A stretch of 64,000 nt of DNA from positions 27,698,548 through 27,762,547 of the forward strand of contig OY759263.1 of NCBI GenBank assembly GCA_963662155.1, read 5' to 3'. The notes below the pieces were generated by a model. It saw nothing but the letters and a program-made list of their open reading frames with translations, had not been told where the DNA came from and ran no database searches. Source of the DNA: Lamellibrachia columna (lineage: Eukaryota > Annelida > Polychaeta > Sabellida > Siboglinidae). Position numbers and translations under genes: made by a program. Positions 61,101 to 64,000 of this stretch are shown piece after piece; position 1 is the stretch's first letter, and every line of letters begins with the position of its first letter.

Positions 61101-62595
61101 AGTTCAAAACAGGTCTGGGGTCAATTACATTACAATGTAATATATTACTATTACTTTGTTTCCTTTCTATTACTATTACTATCATATCCTGAAGGCAAAG
61201 TAATTTATTATAATTACTATTACATATGAATCTATTACTATTATTATTACTATTACATTTTCCATCGCAACTATTNNNNNNNNNNNNNNNNNNNNNNNNN
61301 NNNNNNNNNNNNNNNNNNNNNNNNNNNNNNNNNNNNNNNNNNNNNNNNNNNNNNNNNNNNNNNNNNNNNNNNNNNNNNNNNNNNNNNNNNNNNNNNNNNN
61401 NNNNNNNNNNNNNNNNNNNNNNNNNNNNNNNNNNNNNNNNNNNNNNNNNNNNNNNNNNNNNNNNNNNNNNNNNNNGTTACTTGTTTGAAGTGTATCCTTT
61501 CATCATGTGATGGCAAGATATGCCTTTTGCTAACACATTCATCGTTTTGTTTGGAGTTTATAGAAGAGGCATCACACCTATTGTCAGAATGTTTCCTTTG
61601 AACTCCTTCTGCTGACCAAATTATACAAAGAACCAATACAGTTATCTGTGTAAACTGTACCTGGCTTCATAGCCTTGGTAGTCTTACCCATTGTCTTTGT
61701 AGGCTGTTGGAGCTAACACAAAATATACCAGCATTAATCCAAATTGTAATAGAAACATAATAGCTATTACGCAATTACTATTACACTGCCTTATATTACC
61801 ATTACCATTCAAAAGATGGACGATCCTTCCACCCTAAAAGTCAGCACATAAACTACACTAGGTCAACAAATATAATAATAAAAAATGTGTCCCAAATTAA
61901 GTAAAATCTTACTGTCATGGCAAACCTTCAACATTATTTTCACCACTAGAATGATATTCTGCCACATTTGGACGGAACACACAAGACTGATGTATGAAGG
62001 AAGAGTTACCTGTCTGGACACCTCGGCTGTGTCTCCTGGGATGACGGACAGAAGGAAGGATGTGTTGTCTGAGAAGTAGACACAGAAGACATGACCAGTG
62101 TCCAGTCTCGCCTACACAGAATGTCACTGTGAGTGTTTGACCAACATCTTAAAAATATTTCACAAAACACACCAGAAGACTCATCAATGTTCAAAGATTT
62201 GTGTTCATAAGGAAATGCAAATAAGTTTATTCTCATTACCAAGACTTCATTATTAACATTGATATTTATGGATTTTGTATAAATTTGTAATATGTTATAT
62301 TTTGTAATTTATGTTACGTCTTGTCGAATAAACAATTCCCGATTCCTGATATATGTGTCACACTGAACAACAAAATAAATAGTTATGAAGTATTAAAATG
62401 TACATTGTGATTCGCCAAATTAGATCATTTTAAAGTATTTGGCTATACACTGATTTGTAGACTTAAACAAGTTTTAACGCAATTTCCCAGTGTAGTATAT
62501 TTTTGTCTTCATCATTGCACGATTATCCTACCTGAACCTTGGCATCATCCAGGTATTTAAATGCTTTTCTTCTTGACCCCGTAGATGCATCCCCT
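30463..62595 (-). CDS. OSBPL1A-like: ORP1-type oxysterol-binding protein-related protein (partial gene, 18 exons, 3' complete)
   Basis: This is the main gene of the window. Eighteen exons with GT-AG introns join in phase to give 653 codons plus stop: PH-domain end (codons 1-85), coiled-coil (to about 200), acidic FFAT motif (about 210-225), and the ORD lipid-binding domain from FSVWSIL to CPDIF. ORPs carry sterol and PI4P between membranes; ORP1 works at endosome-ER contacts, with the FFAT motif binding VAP in the ER. Diagnostic motifs are ELSKITMPVIFNEPLSFLQR, KPFNPLLGETYE, EQVSHHPP (its His pair contacts PI4P in the family), PKLKFWGKS, NIIVGKLWIE and RLEEKQR. The PH remnant and the TMPVIF and YSTHF motifs fit ORP1 (OSBPL1A) better than OSBP, ORP3 or ORP9. 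The window starts after PH strand 1-4; vertebrate ORP1L has N-terminal ankyrin repeats, which here would be past 64000. No inactivating change is seen. Introns hold SINEs, MITEs, a deleted hAT and eight larger minisatellites, two of them made from splice junctions. Confidence 0.93.
30870..30960 (-). CDS. OSBPL1A-like: ORP1 window exon 17
   Basis: Acceptor TTCCTTCCAG, donor GTATGT, 91 bases with split codons. It encodes AEKTRLEEKQRSARKERRRR and EEWKP, the basic helix at the ORD end. Confidence 0.95.
31432..31520. repeat. Small foldback (inverted repeat) in ORP1 intron 16
   Basis: CCTAGTGTAGAACAACTGAA near 31436 is inverse to CCAGTTGTTCCACACTAGT at about 31495-31513, with about 35 bases between. 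It is MITE-like. Confidence 0.7.
31709..31832 (-). CDS. OSBPL1A-like: ORP1 window exon 16 (ORD)
   Basis: Acceptor TGTTTCAG, donor GTGTGT, 124 bases. It encodes YYSFTTFAMMLNE, LPSTDARRRPDIRKMEEGDL. Confidence 0.95.
32036..32116. repeat. 21-bp repeat, 3.7 copies
   Basis: The unit AAATGTCTCGCCTATACACA (plus T) is almost identical between copies, in an ORP1 intron. Confidence 0.95.
32392..32493 (-). CDS. OSBPL1A-like: ORP1 window exon 15 (ORD)
   Basis: Acceptor TCCCTTGCAG, donor GTTAGC, 34 codons. It encodes VPGQRLLWMAEPKPDDSSQ, the ORP1-type PGS-x-LLW segment. Confidence 0.93.
32687..32807 (-). CDS. OSBPL1A-like: ORP1 window exon 14 (ORD), NAGNAG acceptor
   Basis: Donor GTGATT. The acceptor region reads TTTAGCAG, so splicing at TAG (end 32807) or CAG (end 32804) both keep frame and give N-R-K-K-V or K-K-K-V. 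It encodes FYGKWIEALYS, the Y-G-x-W core of the family. Confidence 0.93.
33098..33715. repeat. 23-bp minisatellite, about 27 copies
   Basis: The unit is AACCCACCAATTATGATTG followed by ACAT or CCAT, in the intron between ORP1 exons 13 and 14. Copies differ mainly at the AC/CC position; one is truncated at about 33470. Confidence 0.97.
34143..34261 (-). CDS. OSBPL1A-like: ORP1 window exon 13 (ORD)
   Basis: Acceptor TCTTTTCAG, donor GTAAGA, 119 bases. It encodes YGTMEIMNHKTKHKSVINFK and PCGWFGKDLH, matching the NHKT/F-x-PCG block of ORP1. Confidence 0.95.
34358..34445. repeat. (TG)n-(G)n-(TG)n microsatellite
   Basis: Twenty TG units, a run of about 17 G with one T interruption region, then further TG. 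In ORP1 intron 12. Confidence 0.95.
35041..35119 (-). CDS. OSBPL1A-like: ORP1 window exon 12 (ORD)
   Basis: Acceptor TCTCCCTCAG, donor GTGAGT, 79 bases. It encodes YTWQNVNCCVHNIIVGKLW. Confidence 0.96.
35748..35924 (-). CDS. OSBPL1A-like: ORP1 window exon 11 (ORD signature EQVSHHPP)
   Basis: Acceptor CAATGTTACAG, donor GTATGA, 177 bases, split codons on both sides. It holds EQVSHHPPVSAFHA and HPKLKFWGKSIEITPKGTVT. Its first 19 bases and acceptor are the template of the 42-bp minisatellite that abuts it. Reading past the donor meets a stop at 35669. Confidence 0.97.
35925..36445 (-). repeat. 42-bp minisatellite derived from the exon 11 splice acceptor
   Basis: About 12-13 units. On the minus strand each unit has CAATGTTACAG (or a variant AG) followed by GGAGAATCTGGGCTTCAAG and then GTTCATGTTGT. 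The real junction is CAATGTTACAG followed by GGAGGACCTCGGCTTCAAG, so 16 of the first 19 exon bases and the whole acceptor are shared. Distal units (36240-36440) read GAGAGGACCTGGGCTTCA, closer to the exon at GGACCT. The unit is 14 codons and the proximal units have no stop in the exon 11 frame. Confidence 0.93.
36757..36854 (-). CDS. OSBPL1A-like: ORP1 window exon 10 (ORD, NPLLGET)
   Basis: Acceptor CCTCCTGCAG, donor GTGAAT, 98 bases. It encodes AFAVSATASNWDRLGKPFNP and LLGETYELE, part of the ORD barrel opening. Confidence 0.95.
37025..37180. other. Pogo/Tigger-like terminal fragment
   Basis: ACAGTAAAACCTGCCTTAAC followed by GGACACCTGTCC and repeats of TAA-GGACAC resembles a pogo-type terminus. 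There is no transposase. The rest of the intron to 38250 shows nothing, apart from (CCGA)3 at 38176-38190. Confidence 0.4.
38254..38388 (-). CDS. OSBPL1A-like: ORP1 window exon 9 (ORD, ELSKITMP)
   Basis: Acceptor GTTGTTGCAG, donor GTACAC, 45 codons in phase 0. It encodes ELSKITMPVIFNEPLSFLQR and DDPVERLE. Its acceptor and first eight codons are the template of the 63-bp minisatellite directly upstream. Confidence 0.96.
38389..39318 (-). repeat. 63-bp minisatellite derived from the exon 9 splice acceptor
   Basis: About 15 units. Minus-strand units contain GTTGTTGCAG or GTTGTTGAAG followed by GAGCTGTCAAAGATAAC or GAGCTGTCACAGATAGC and then CATGCC. The genuine junction is GTTGTTGCAG followed by GAGTTGTCAAAGATAACGAT. 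One unit (about 38452-38504) is 53 bp. Unit length is 21 codons, and the unit next to the exon is open in its frame (ELSKITMPDHTVVTYCCWLL then Q and ELSKITMP again). The plus strand is also open for 362 codons, a by-product of the period. Confidence 0.95.
39680..39950. repeat. TA-rich and (TACG/TACA)n simple repeats
   Basis: TATATA blocks at 39685-39745 and a long imperfect CATA/CGTA tetranucleotide array at 39795-39945 in ORP1 intron 8. Confidence 0.9.
40229..40304 (-). CDS. OSBPL1A-like: ORP1 window exon 8 (start of ORD)
   Basis: Acceptor TGTTCCAG, donor GTAAGT, 76 bases. It encodes RLPSPMFSKNDFSVWSILKQ, the lid and entry region of the ORD. Confidence 0.95.
40310..42640. other. Intronic sequence without recognised features
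   Basis: Intron between ORP1 exons 7 and 8. Short open frames at 41600-42600 lack domain motifs. A small GT run lies at 41272-41284. Confidence 0.5.
42650..42996 (+). mobile_element. tRNA-derived SINE (family A, full-length copy)
   Basis: It begins with a tRNA-like head: A-box-like TGGTCCAATGGGTAG (42659-42673) and B box GGTTCGATTCC (42709-42719). The body has CTTTCGGATGAGACACTATA and AAAGATCCCATGCAGGGAAA, and the 3' part has GCATGCAGGGTGACTTGACT. A decayed copy is at 46107 and an inverted 3' fragment at 44317. The head supplies an internal Pol III promoter. Confidence 0.85.
43766..44207 (+). pseudogene. hAT transposase: BED zinc finger fused by deletion to the C-terminal domain
   Basis: The ATG at 43766 opens KKKYAAKYKPKW, then a BED-type finger (YCRVCNMHINVAHGGKSDIV then RH...SH). 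At about 43990-44005 the sequence jumps to HSERVFSTCRKIDIDTRSQL in another frame, the hAT dimerisation domain, ending at TAA 44207. The entire catalytic core, roughly 500 codons in relatives, is gone. The first frame runs on to 44194 as unrelated sequence. Confidence 0.8.
44317..44373 (-). mobile_element. SINE family A 3' fragment, inverted
   Basis: The inverse matches 42926-42972 almost base for base (ATAGAGCATGCAGGGTGACT, then TGACTTTACCATGCATGACA and GGCACACG). Confidence 0.85.
45094..45154 (-). CDS. OSBPL1A-like: ORP1 window exon 7 (linker)
   Basis: Acceptor ACAAATCAG, donor GTATTT, 61 bases. It starts with two bases that complete an Ala codon begun by exon 6, and reads MDLSRLEHCDKEIMERNKY. 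SLSRLE-like sequence also follows the FFAT motif in vertebrate ORP1. Confidence 0.88.
45160..46105. other. Intronic sequence without recognised features
   Basis: Intron between ORP1 exons 6 and 7. No domain or repeat stands out. Confidence 0.5.
46107..46345 (+). mobile_element. SINE family A, decayed copy
   Basis: It shares GGTCTAATGGTTAGA (A-box region), TCTTTCAGATAAGACACTAA, AAAGATCCCATGCAGGGAAA and the GAGTTAAATGT end with the copy at 42650. The B-box region is deleted. Confidence 0.8.
46350..47130. other. Intronic sequence without recognised features
   Basis: AT-rich intron sequence. Open frames at 46468-47093 lack recognisable motifs. Confidence 0.5.
47132..47216. repeat. (TA)n microsatellite
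   Basis: More than 40 pure TA units. Confidence 0.98.
47505..48565 (+). pseudogene. L2/CR1-like LINE 3' fragment (copy 2)
   Basis: The C-terminal RT reads LYRLSSIRHYLT, then after a frameshift near 47600-47630 LQLVQNNAARLITRTSKHDH, LKELHWLPVESRIAFKML, YAPTLHQGITKK, PRLWNELPVNI and LKTYLFIRHF to a stop at 48052. About 450 bases of repetitive AT-rich 3' UTR (TTTATATAATTTACATA units) follow, then the tail TGTACAGCGCATCGATCC and ATT repeats. Same family as 22650-23205, opposite strand. Confidence 0.9.
48775..49030. repeat. 33-bp minisatellite, about 7 copies plus partial units
   Basis: The unit is GGCAACACAGGGTAAAGGCA then GTTCTGTGGGCAT. Two 16-bp half units (GGAGTTCTGTGGGCAT) are interspersed. 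Confidence 0.95.
49270..49660. repeat. TATCG/ATAGT-rich degenerate repeat
   Basis: Many copies of ACTATCG, GCGATAGTAT and ATTGCAATA in both orientations, on both sides of 49450-49600. It looks like the remains of a palindromic transposon end pair. Confidence 0.5.
49680..49930 (+). mobile_element. SINE family B, tail-side fragment
   Basis: The inverse matches 56272-56465 and the 62.66-63.5 kb copy: AGCGCGGTGTCCAGTCCTTG, TTTACACTTCACCCC-AGGC, GACCTGTTCATTCCA, GTAGCCAGGTACTCATTTAT. The tRNA-like head is missing. Confidence 0.85.
50100..50813. mobile_element. Non-autonomous hAT (MITE) with perfect 8-bp target duplication
   Basis: The left end is CAGTGGTTCTCAAC and the right end is inverse CCGCATTTCTCAACTGGGG. 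TACTAGAC flanks both ends (50092-50099 and 50814-50821). It has no transposase. An internal hairpin pairs ATGCACAGCACC...GCTCCACAATGAATCCGCAA with the inverse near 50505-50565. Length is 714 bp. Confidence 0.93.
51043..51770. repeat. 22-bp minisatellite, about 32 copies, with CRE palindromes
   Basis: The unit is GCGATATGTTTGTGACGTCA plus TT, with frequent C-to-T variants (GTGATGTCATT). At least seven units hold the perfect palindrome TGACGTCA, the binding site of CREB/ATF factors. In the intron between ORP1 exons 6 and 7. Confidence 0.95.
52387..52657 (-). CDS. Candidate alternative exon between FFAT and ORD exons of ORP1
   Basis: A 271-base block opens after TTATTTTTCCAG and ends at GTAAGA. 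It continues the exon 6 frame as a Ser/Asn/Cys-rich stretch (SSSFAELFHSFNEAALSC...). Exon 6 joins exon 7 perfectly without it. If it is included, exon 7 is read in the wrong frame and stops after a few codons, giving a PH+FFAT protein without ORD. A smaller block 52036-52090 with acceptor AATCATCTAG and donor GTGAGG would extend it but does not restore the frame. It may be a poison or alternative exon, or a chance ORF. Confidence 0.4.
52680..53715. other. Intronic sequence without recognised features
   Basis: AT-rich, no repeats of note. Confidence 0.5.
53722..53853. repeat. Near-perfect foldback hairpin, ~63-bp arms
   Basis: ACTTCTCAAAAAACGTAGTG...GCAGTCTTCTTCAG is followed after TCTG by CTGAAGAAGACTGTGAGATG...CACTAAGTTTCTTAAGAAGT. 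The transcribed strand would form a hairpin with only a few mismatches and a 4-base loop. Confidence 0.93.
53997..54823. repeat. 28/26-bp minisatellite, about 30 copies
   Basis: The unit is CTTATGACTCCTTGCACTAC then CCAGTCAA. A block at 54450-54760 uses a 26-bp form lacking AA and a GCC variant. Early copies have CGAC in place of CAAC. Confidence 0.97.
54903..55027. repeat. Palindromic MITE-like foldback
   Basis: TGTGGACGTTTGATGTAGAA near 54907 pairs with the inverse of TCTACACCAAACGTCTACAT ending at 55024. The arms extend through ACGTAACTG and CAACAATTGT. Confidence 0.85.
55133..55172. repeat. (ACAG)n microsatellite
   Basis: Ten ACAG units, about 80 bases downstream of the FFAT exon's donor. 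Confidence 0.95.
55254..55431 (-). CDS. OSBPL1A-like: ORP1 window exon 6 (coiled-coil end and FFAT motif)
   Basis: Acceptor TCACGCAG, donor GTATGG, 178 bases ending one base into a codon. LAEQHNQLEQSL closes the coiled-coil. DPDDDDEFFDCADDD is an FFAT motif (core EFFDC) preceded by an acidic tract, which in this family binds the MSP domain of VAP. Confidence 0.93.
56272..56465 (-). mobile_element. SINE family B, truncated copy
   Basis: TTCTTATATAGCACAGTATA, CAAAGTGCTTTACACTTTGC, CAGACCTGTTCATTCCAATG and GTAGCCAGGTACTCATTTAT match the 62.66-63.5 kb copy in order, but with only one copy of the segment that is amplified there. Confidence 0.88.
56466..59510. other. Intronic sequence without recognised features
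   Basis: Intron between ORP1 exons 5 and 6. Short AT and ATA runs only (for example 58877-58912). No open frame with a known domain. Confidence 0.5.
59516..59622 (-). CDS. OSBPL1A-like: ORP1 window exon 5 (coiled-coil), with an alternative acceptor
   Basis: Donor GTCTGG. Acceptor CTGTCAG at 59623 gives VALLQTRDRLS; a second in-frame acceptor (AATGGAG) at 59641 would add six codons. It encodes SLSHCLDVFTQQEQ, which matches the ORP1 linker pattern. Confidence 0.85.
59697..59785 (+). other. LINE 3' tail fragment
   Basis: AAATGGCTTCCTTGTCC then GTAATCTTGTTAAATT in the same order as downstream of the LINE RT at 3.9 kb. No coding part is left. Confidence 0.5.
59863..59959 (-). CDS. OSBPL1A-like: ORP1 window exon 4 (coiled-coil)
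   Basis: Acceptor TATTGCAG, donor GTCAGT, 97 bases. HQHLLEKEVQQLTAALDAL is heptad-like and the exon ends one base into a Val (or Asp) codon. Confidence 0.88.
60203..60498. mobile_element. MITE with TAGGGGCC-type terminal repeats
   Basis: The left end TAGGGGCCGTTCAAAAAAAT...TATGTAATGCT is inverse to the right end AGCATTATGCAATGTTTTAA-TGGCCCCTTA. About 296 bp, non-coding, in ORP1 intron 3. Confidence 0.8.
60584..60712 (-). CDS. OSBPL1A-like: ORP1 window exon 3 (PH C-terminal helix and acidic linker)
   Basis: Acceptor TACTTGCAG, donor GTGACA, 43 codons in phase 0. KWENALNEH carries the invariant Trp of the PH helix. YSTHF followed by VSDDEDD is the ORP1-type join to the linker. Confidence 0.92.
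60893..61105. repeat. ~70-85 bp direct repeat, 2.7 copies
   Basis: GGTCTCCAATA-TGGTCCTCAA, ATGATCCACTG and TAGTTCAAAA-GG recur at about 60893, 60970 and 61037. Confidence 0.85.
61104..61800. mobile_element. Possible hAT-like element interrupted by the assembly gap
   Basis: CAGGTCTGGGGTCAATTACA, followed by ATTACTATTACT-rich sequence left of the gap, and AATTACTATTACACTGCC with TTACCATTACCATT at 61770-61810, resemble hAT ends of the GGGTCAATTACATT type. The right end was not fixed. Confidence 0.35.
61276..61475. other. Assembly gap (200 N)
   Basis: Exactly 200 N. The round number suggests an estimated or default gap size. It lies in ORP1 intron 2, and no exon is expected there because exons 2 and 3 join in phase. 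Confidence 1.
62010..62111 (-). CDS. OSBPL1A-like: ORP1 window exon 2 (PH domain)
   Basis: Acceptor TCTGTGTAG, donor GTAACT, 34 codons in phase 0. It encodes the HVFCVYFSDNTSFLL strand pair of the PH domain and ends before its C-terminal helix. Confidence 0.88.
62532..62595 (-). CDS. OSBPL1A-like: ORP1 window exon 1 (PH domain)
   Basis: Acceptor TTTTCAG, donor GTAGGA. It begins with one base of a split codon and ends on a codon boundary. It encodes GDASTGSRRKAFKYLDDAKV, inside the PH fold. Earlier PH strands are not in the window; I found no further exon in 62600-64000. Confidence 0.85.
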
Positions 62596-62659
62596 CTGAA
62601 AATATTTCCAAAATAACACATTGTCAACTATAGTTGACATTAAAAGTAAAAAAAGTAAA

Positions 62660-63500
62660 GGTATGTTCTTATATAGCGCGTTATCCAGTCCTTGGAACAT
62701 TCCAAAGTACTTTACACTTCACCCCTGACAGACCTGTTCCTTTACACTTCACCCCTGACAGACCTGTTCCTTTACACTTCACCCCCAGCAGACCTGTTCC
62801 TTTACACTTCACCCCTGACAGACCTGTTCCTTTACACTTCACCCCTAACAGACCTGTTCCTTTACACTTCACCCCCAGCAGACCTGTTCATTTACACTTC
62901 ACCCCCTGGCAGACCTGTTCCTTTACACTTCACCCCCAGCAGACCTGTTCCTTTACACTTCACCCCCAGCAGACCTGTTCATTTACACTTCACCCCTAAC
63001 AGACCTGTTCCTTTACACTTCACCCCCAACAGACCTGTTCCTTTACACTTCACCCCCTGGCAGGCCTGTTCCTTTACACTTCACCCCCGGCAGACCTGTT
63101 CCTTTACACTTCACCCCCAGCAGACCTGTTCATTTACACTTCACCCCTAACAGACCTGTTCCTTTACACTTCACCCCAACAGACCTGTTCCTTTACACTT
63201 CACCCCCTGGCAGACCTGTTCCTTTACACTTCACCCCCAGCAGACCTGTTCATTTCAATGCCATCTCGACTACTTTTGGAAGCATTCAGCCATGCTGTAA
63301 TTACTGAGCGAAGGCTCTTCGTTCAGACATCCACCTTGGTCTGTAGCCAGGTACTCATTTATACAGCTGACTGAACTGTGGCAACGTGGAATGAGTGAAA
63401 TTGTCAAAGCTTCGAAATGATAACAAGAGGATTCAAACTCGCGTTCTCTTGATTGAGAGTGCTACATTTTAACCGCTACCGCACCCCACTATCGCGCTAT
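62660..63500 (-). mobile_element. SINE family B, long copy with tRNA-like head and internal array
   Basis: On the minus strand a tRNA-like head (A-box-like GGTAGCGGTTAAAA, about 63465-63480; B-box-like AGTTTGAATCC, 63429-63439) is followed by the body seen at 49.7 and 56.3 kb, then the 30-bp array, then the tail TTATATAGCGCG at 62670-62690. A 26-bp duplication of the ACCGCACCCCACTATCGCGC segment sits at the head end. Confidence 0.8.
62710..63249. repeat. 30-bp minisatellite grown inside the SINE, about 18 copies
   Basis: The unit is AGACCTGTTCCTTTACACTT then CACCCCTGAC or CACCCCCAGC. SINE copies elsewhere have this segment once. Confidence 0.96.
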
Positions 63501-63630
63501 GCTACCGCACCCCACTATCGCGCTATGCTACCAGTGCAACCTATAAGTTGACATTTGTGTAATTCTGTGTTACAGGCTGCAGTATGATGCTGGTGTATTA
63601 AAAACAATCTTGAATCAAACTTGGCTGTCA

Positions 63631-63738
<108 letters not shown>

Positions 63739-64000
63739 TATATATATGTTTGACATTTAAAAAACAATTTTAAAACAGTATTAAAATCTGTTTTAGTGGT
63801 GAAGATAAAAATAAATCTGTTCAAATGTTAATATAATTATAATACGGATCAATCAAATTATACGTCTTACGTTAAATCATTTTCCTTCATTTACATCTGG
63901 ATTTATTGGCAAACAAAACAGGGAAATTTTCAGGGACGTGTTGGGCCACTACACCTGTAAACTTTACAGTGCCAAGTGAACTGAGGCAATGAGGCCTGAA

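Noticed and set aside
62634..63150. Plus-strand ORFs rich in FLYTSP or PLHFTP
   Set aside because: Translation of the 30-bp array inside a SINE.

Overview
The window is metazoan nuclear DNA, AT-rich, with interrupted genes, GT-AG introns, tRNA-derived SINEs, LINE, hAT, MULE and LTR-element debris, and many minisatellites. There are no operons or bacterial features. The transposon families (FLYWCH-type MULE, BED-finger hAT, L2/CR1-like LINEs, Ty3/Gypsy with a tRNA-Trp-like primer site) suit an aquatic invertebrate. I cannot name the phylum from sequence alone.

The one well-supported host gene is an ORP1-type oxysterol-binding-protein-related gene (OSBPL1A/OSBPL2 lineage) on the minus strand. 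It occupies about 30.4-62.6 kb. Eighteen exons were placed by eye with GT-AG borders, and all join in phase. They give the C-terminal 653 codons: the end of a PH domain, a coiled-coil linker, an acidic FFAT motif (EFFDC) for binding ER VAP proteins, and a complete ORD lipid-transfer domain with EQVSHHPP, ending in CPDIF and a stop. The start of the PH domain and any ankyrin repeats must lie beyond the right edge. A second likely host gene, plus strand at 21.0 kb, encodes a TIR-domain (innate-immunity adaptor-like) protein; a hAT element with an 8-bp target duplication has landed at its 3' end.

Layout: 0-2.4 kb, decayed Ty3/Gypsy element (minus). 3.1-4.0 kb, 3' end of a LINE (plus). 4.3 kb, orphan THAP-like exon. 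6.85-7.8 kb, short hAT derivative. 8.5-15.4 kb, LINE (minus) split by a 3.7-kb hAT element with a perfect 8-bp target duplication. 15.9-18.6 kb, FLYWCH MULE with its catalytic core missing. 21-24.3 kb, TIR-domain gene plus hAT with a nested L2. 25.5-28.8 kb, element with ~170-bp inverted repeats around an unclassified decayed protein gene. 30-64 kb, ORP1 gene with introns full of minisatellites, SINEs, MITEs and a deleted hAT. A 200-base assembly gap lies at 61276-61475.

The most unusual signal is inside ORP1. Two minisatellites, of 42 bp (35.9-36.4 kb) and 63 bp (38.4-39.3 kb), are tandem amplifications of the 3' splice-acceptor/exon-start junctions of two ORD exons. Each unit carries a copy of the acceptor and of the first codons of the adjoining exon. 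Both unit lengths are multiples of three, and the units next to the exons are open in the host frame. This makes decoy-acceptor arrays that could insert 14- or 21-residue repeats into the lipid-binding domain. Elsewhere, repeats have grown from other functional sequence: a SINE body (62.7 kb), Val-Cys codons of a decayed gene (26.4 kb) and the C-terminus of the TIR-domain gene (21.8 kb).
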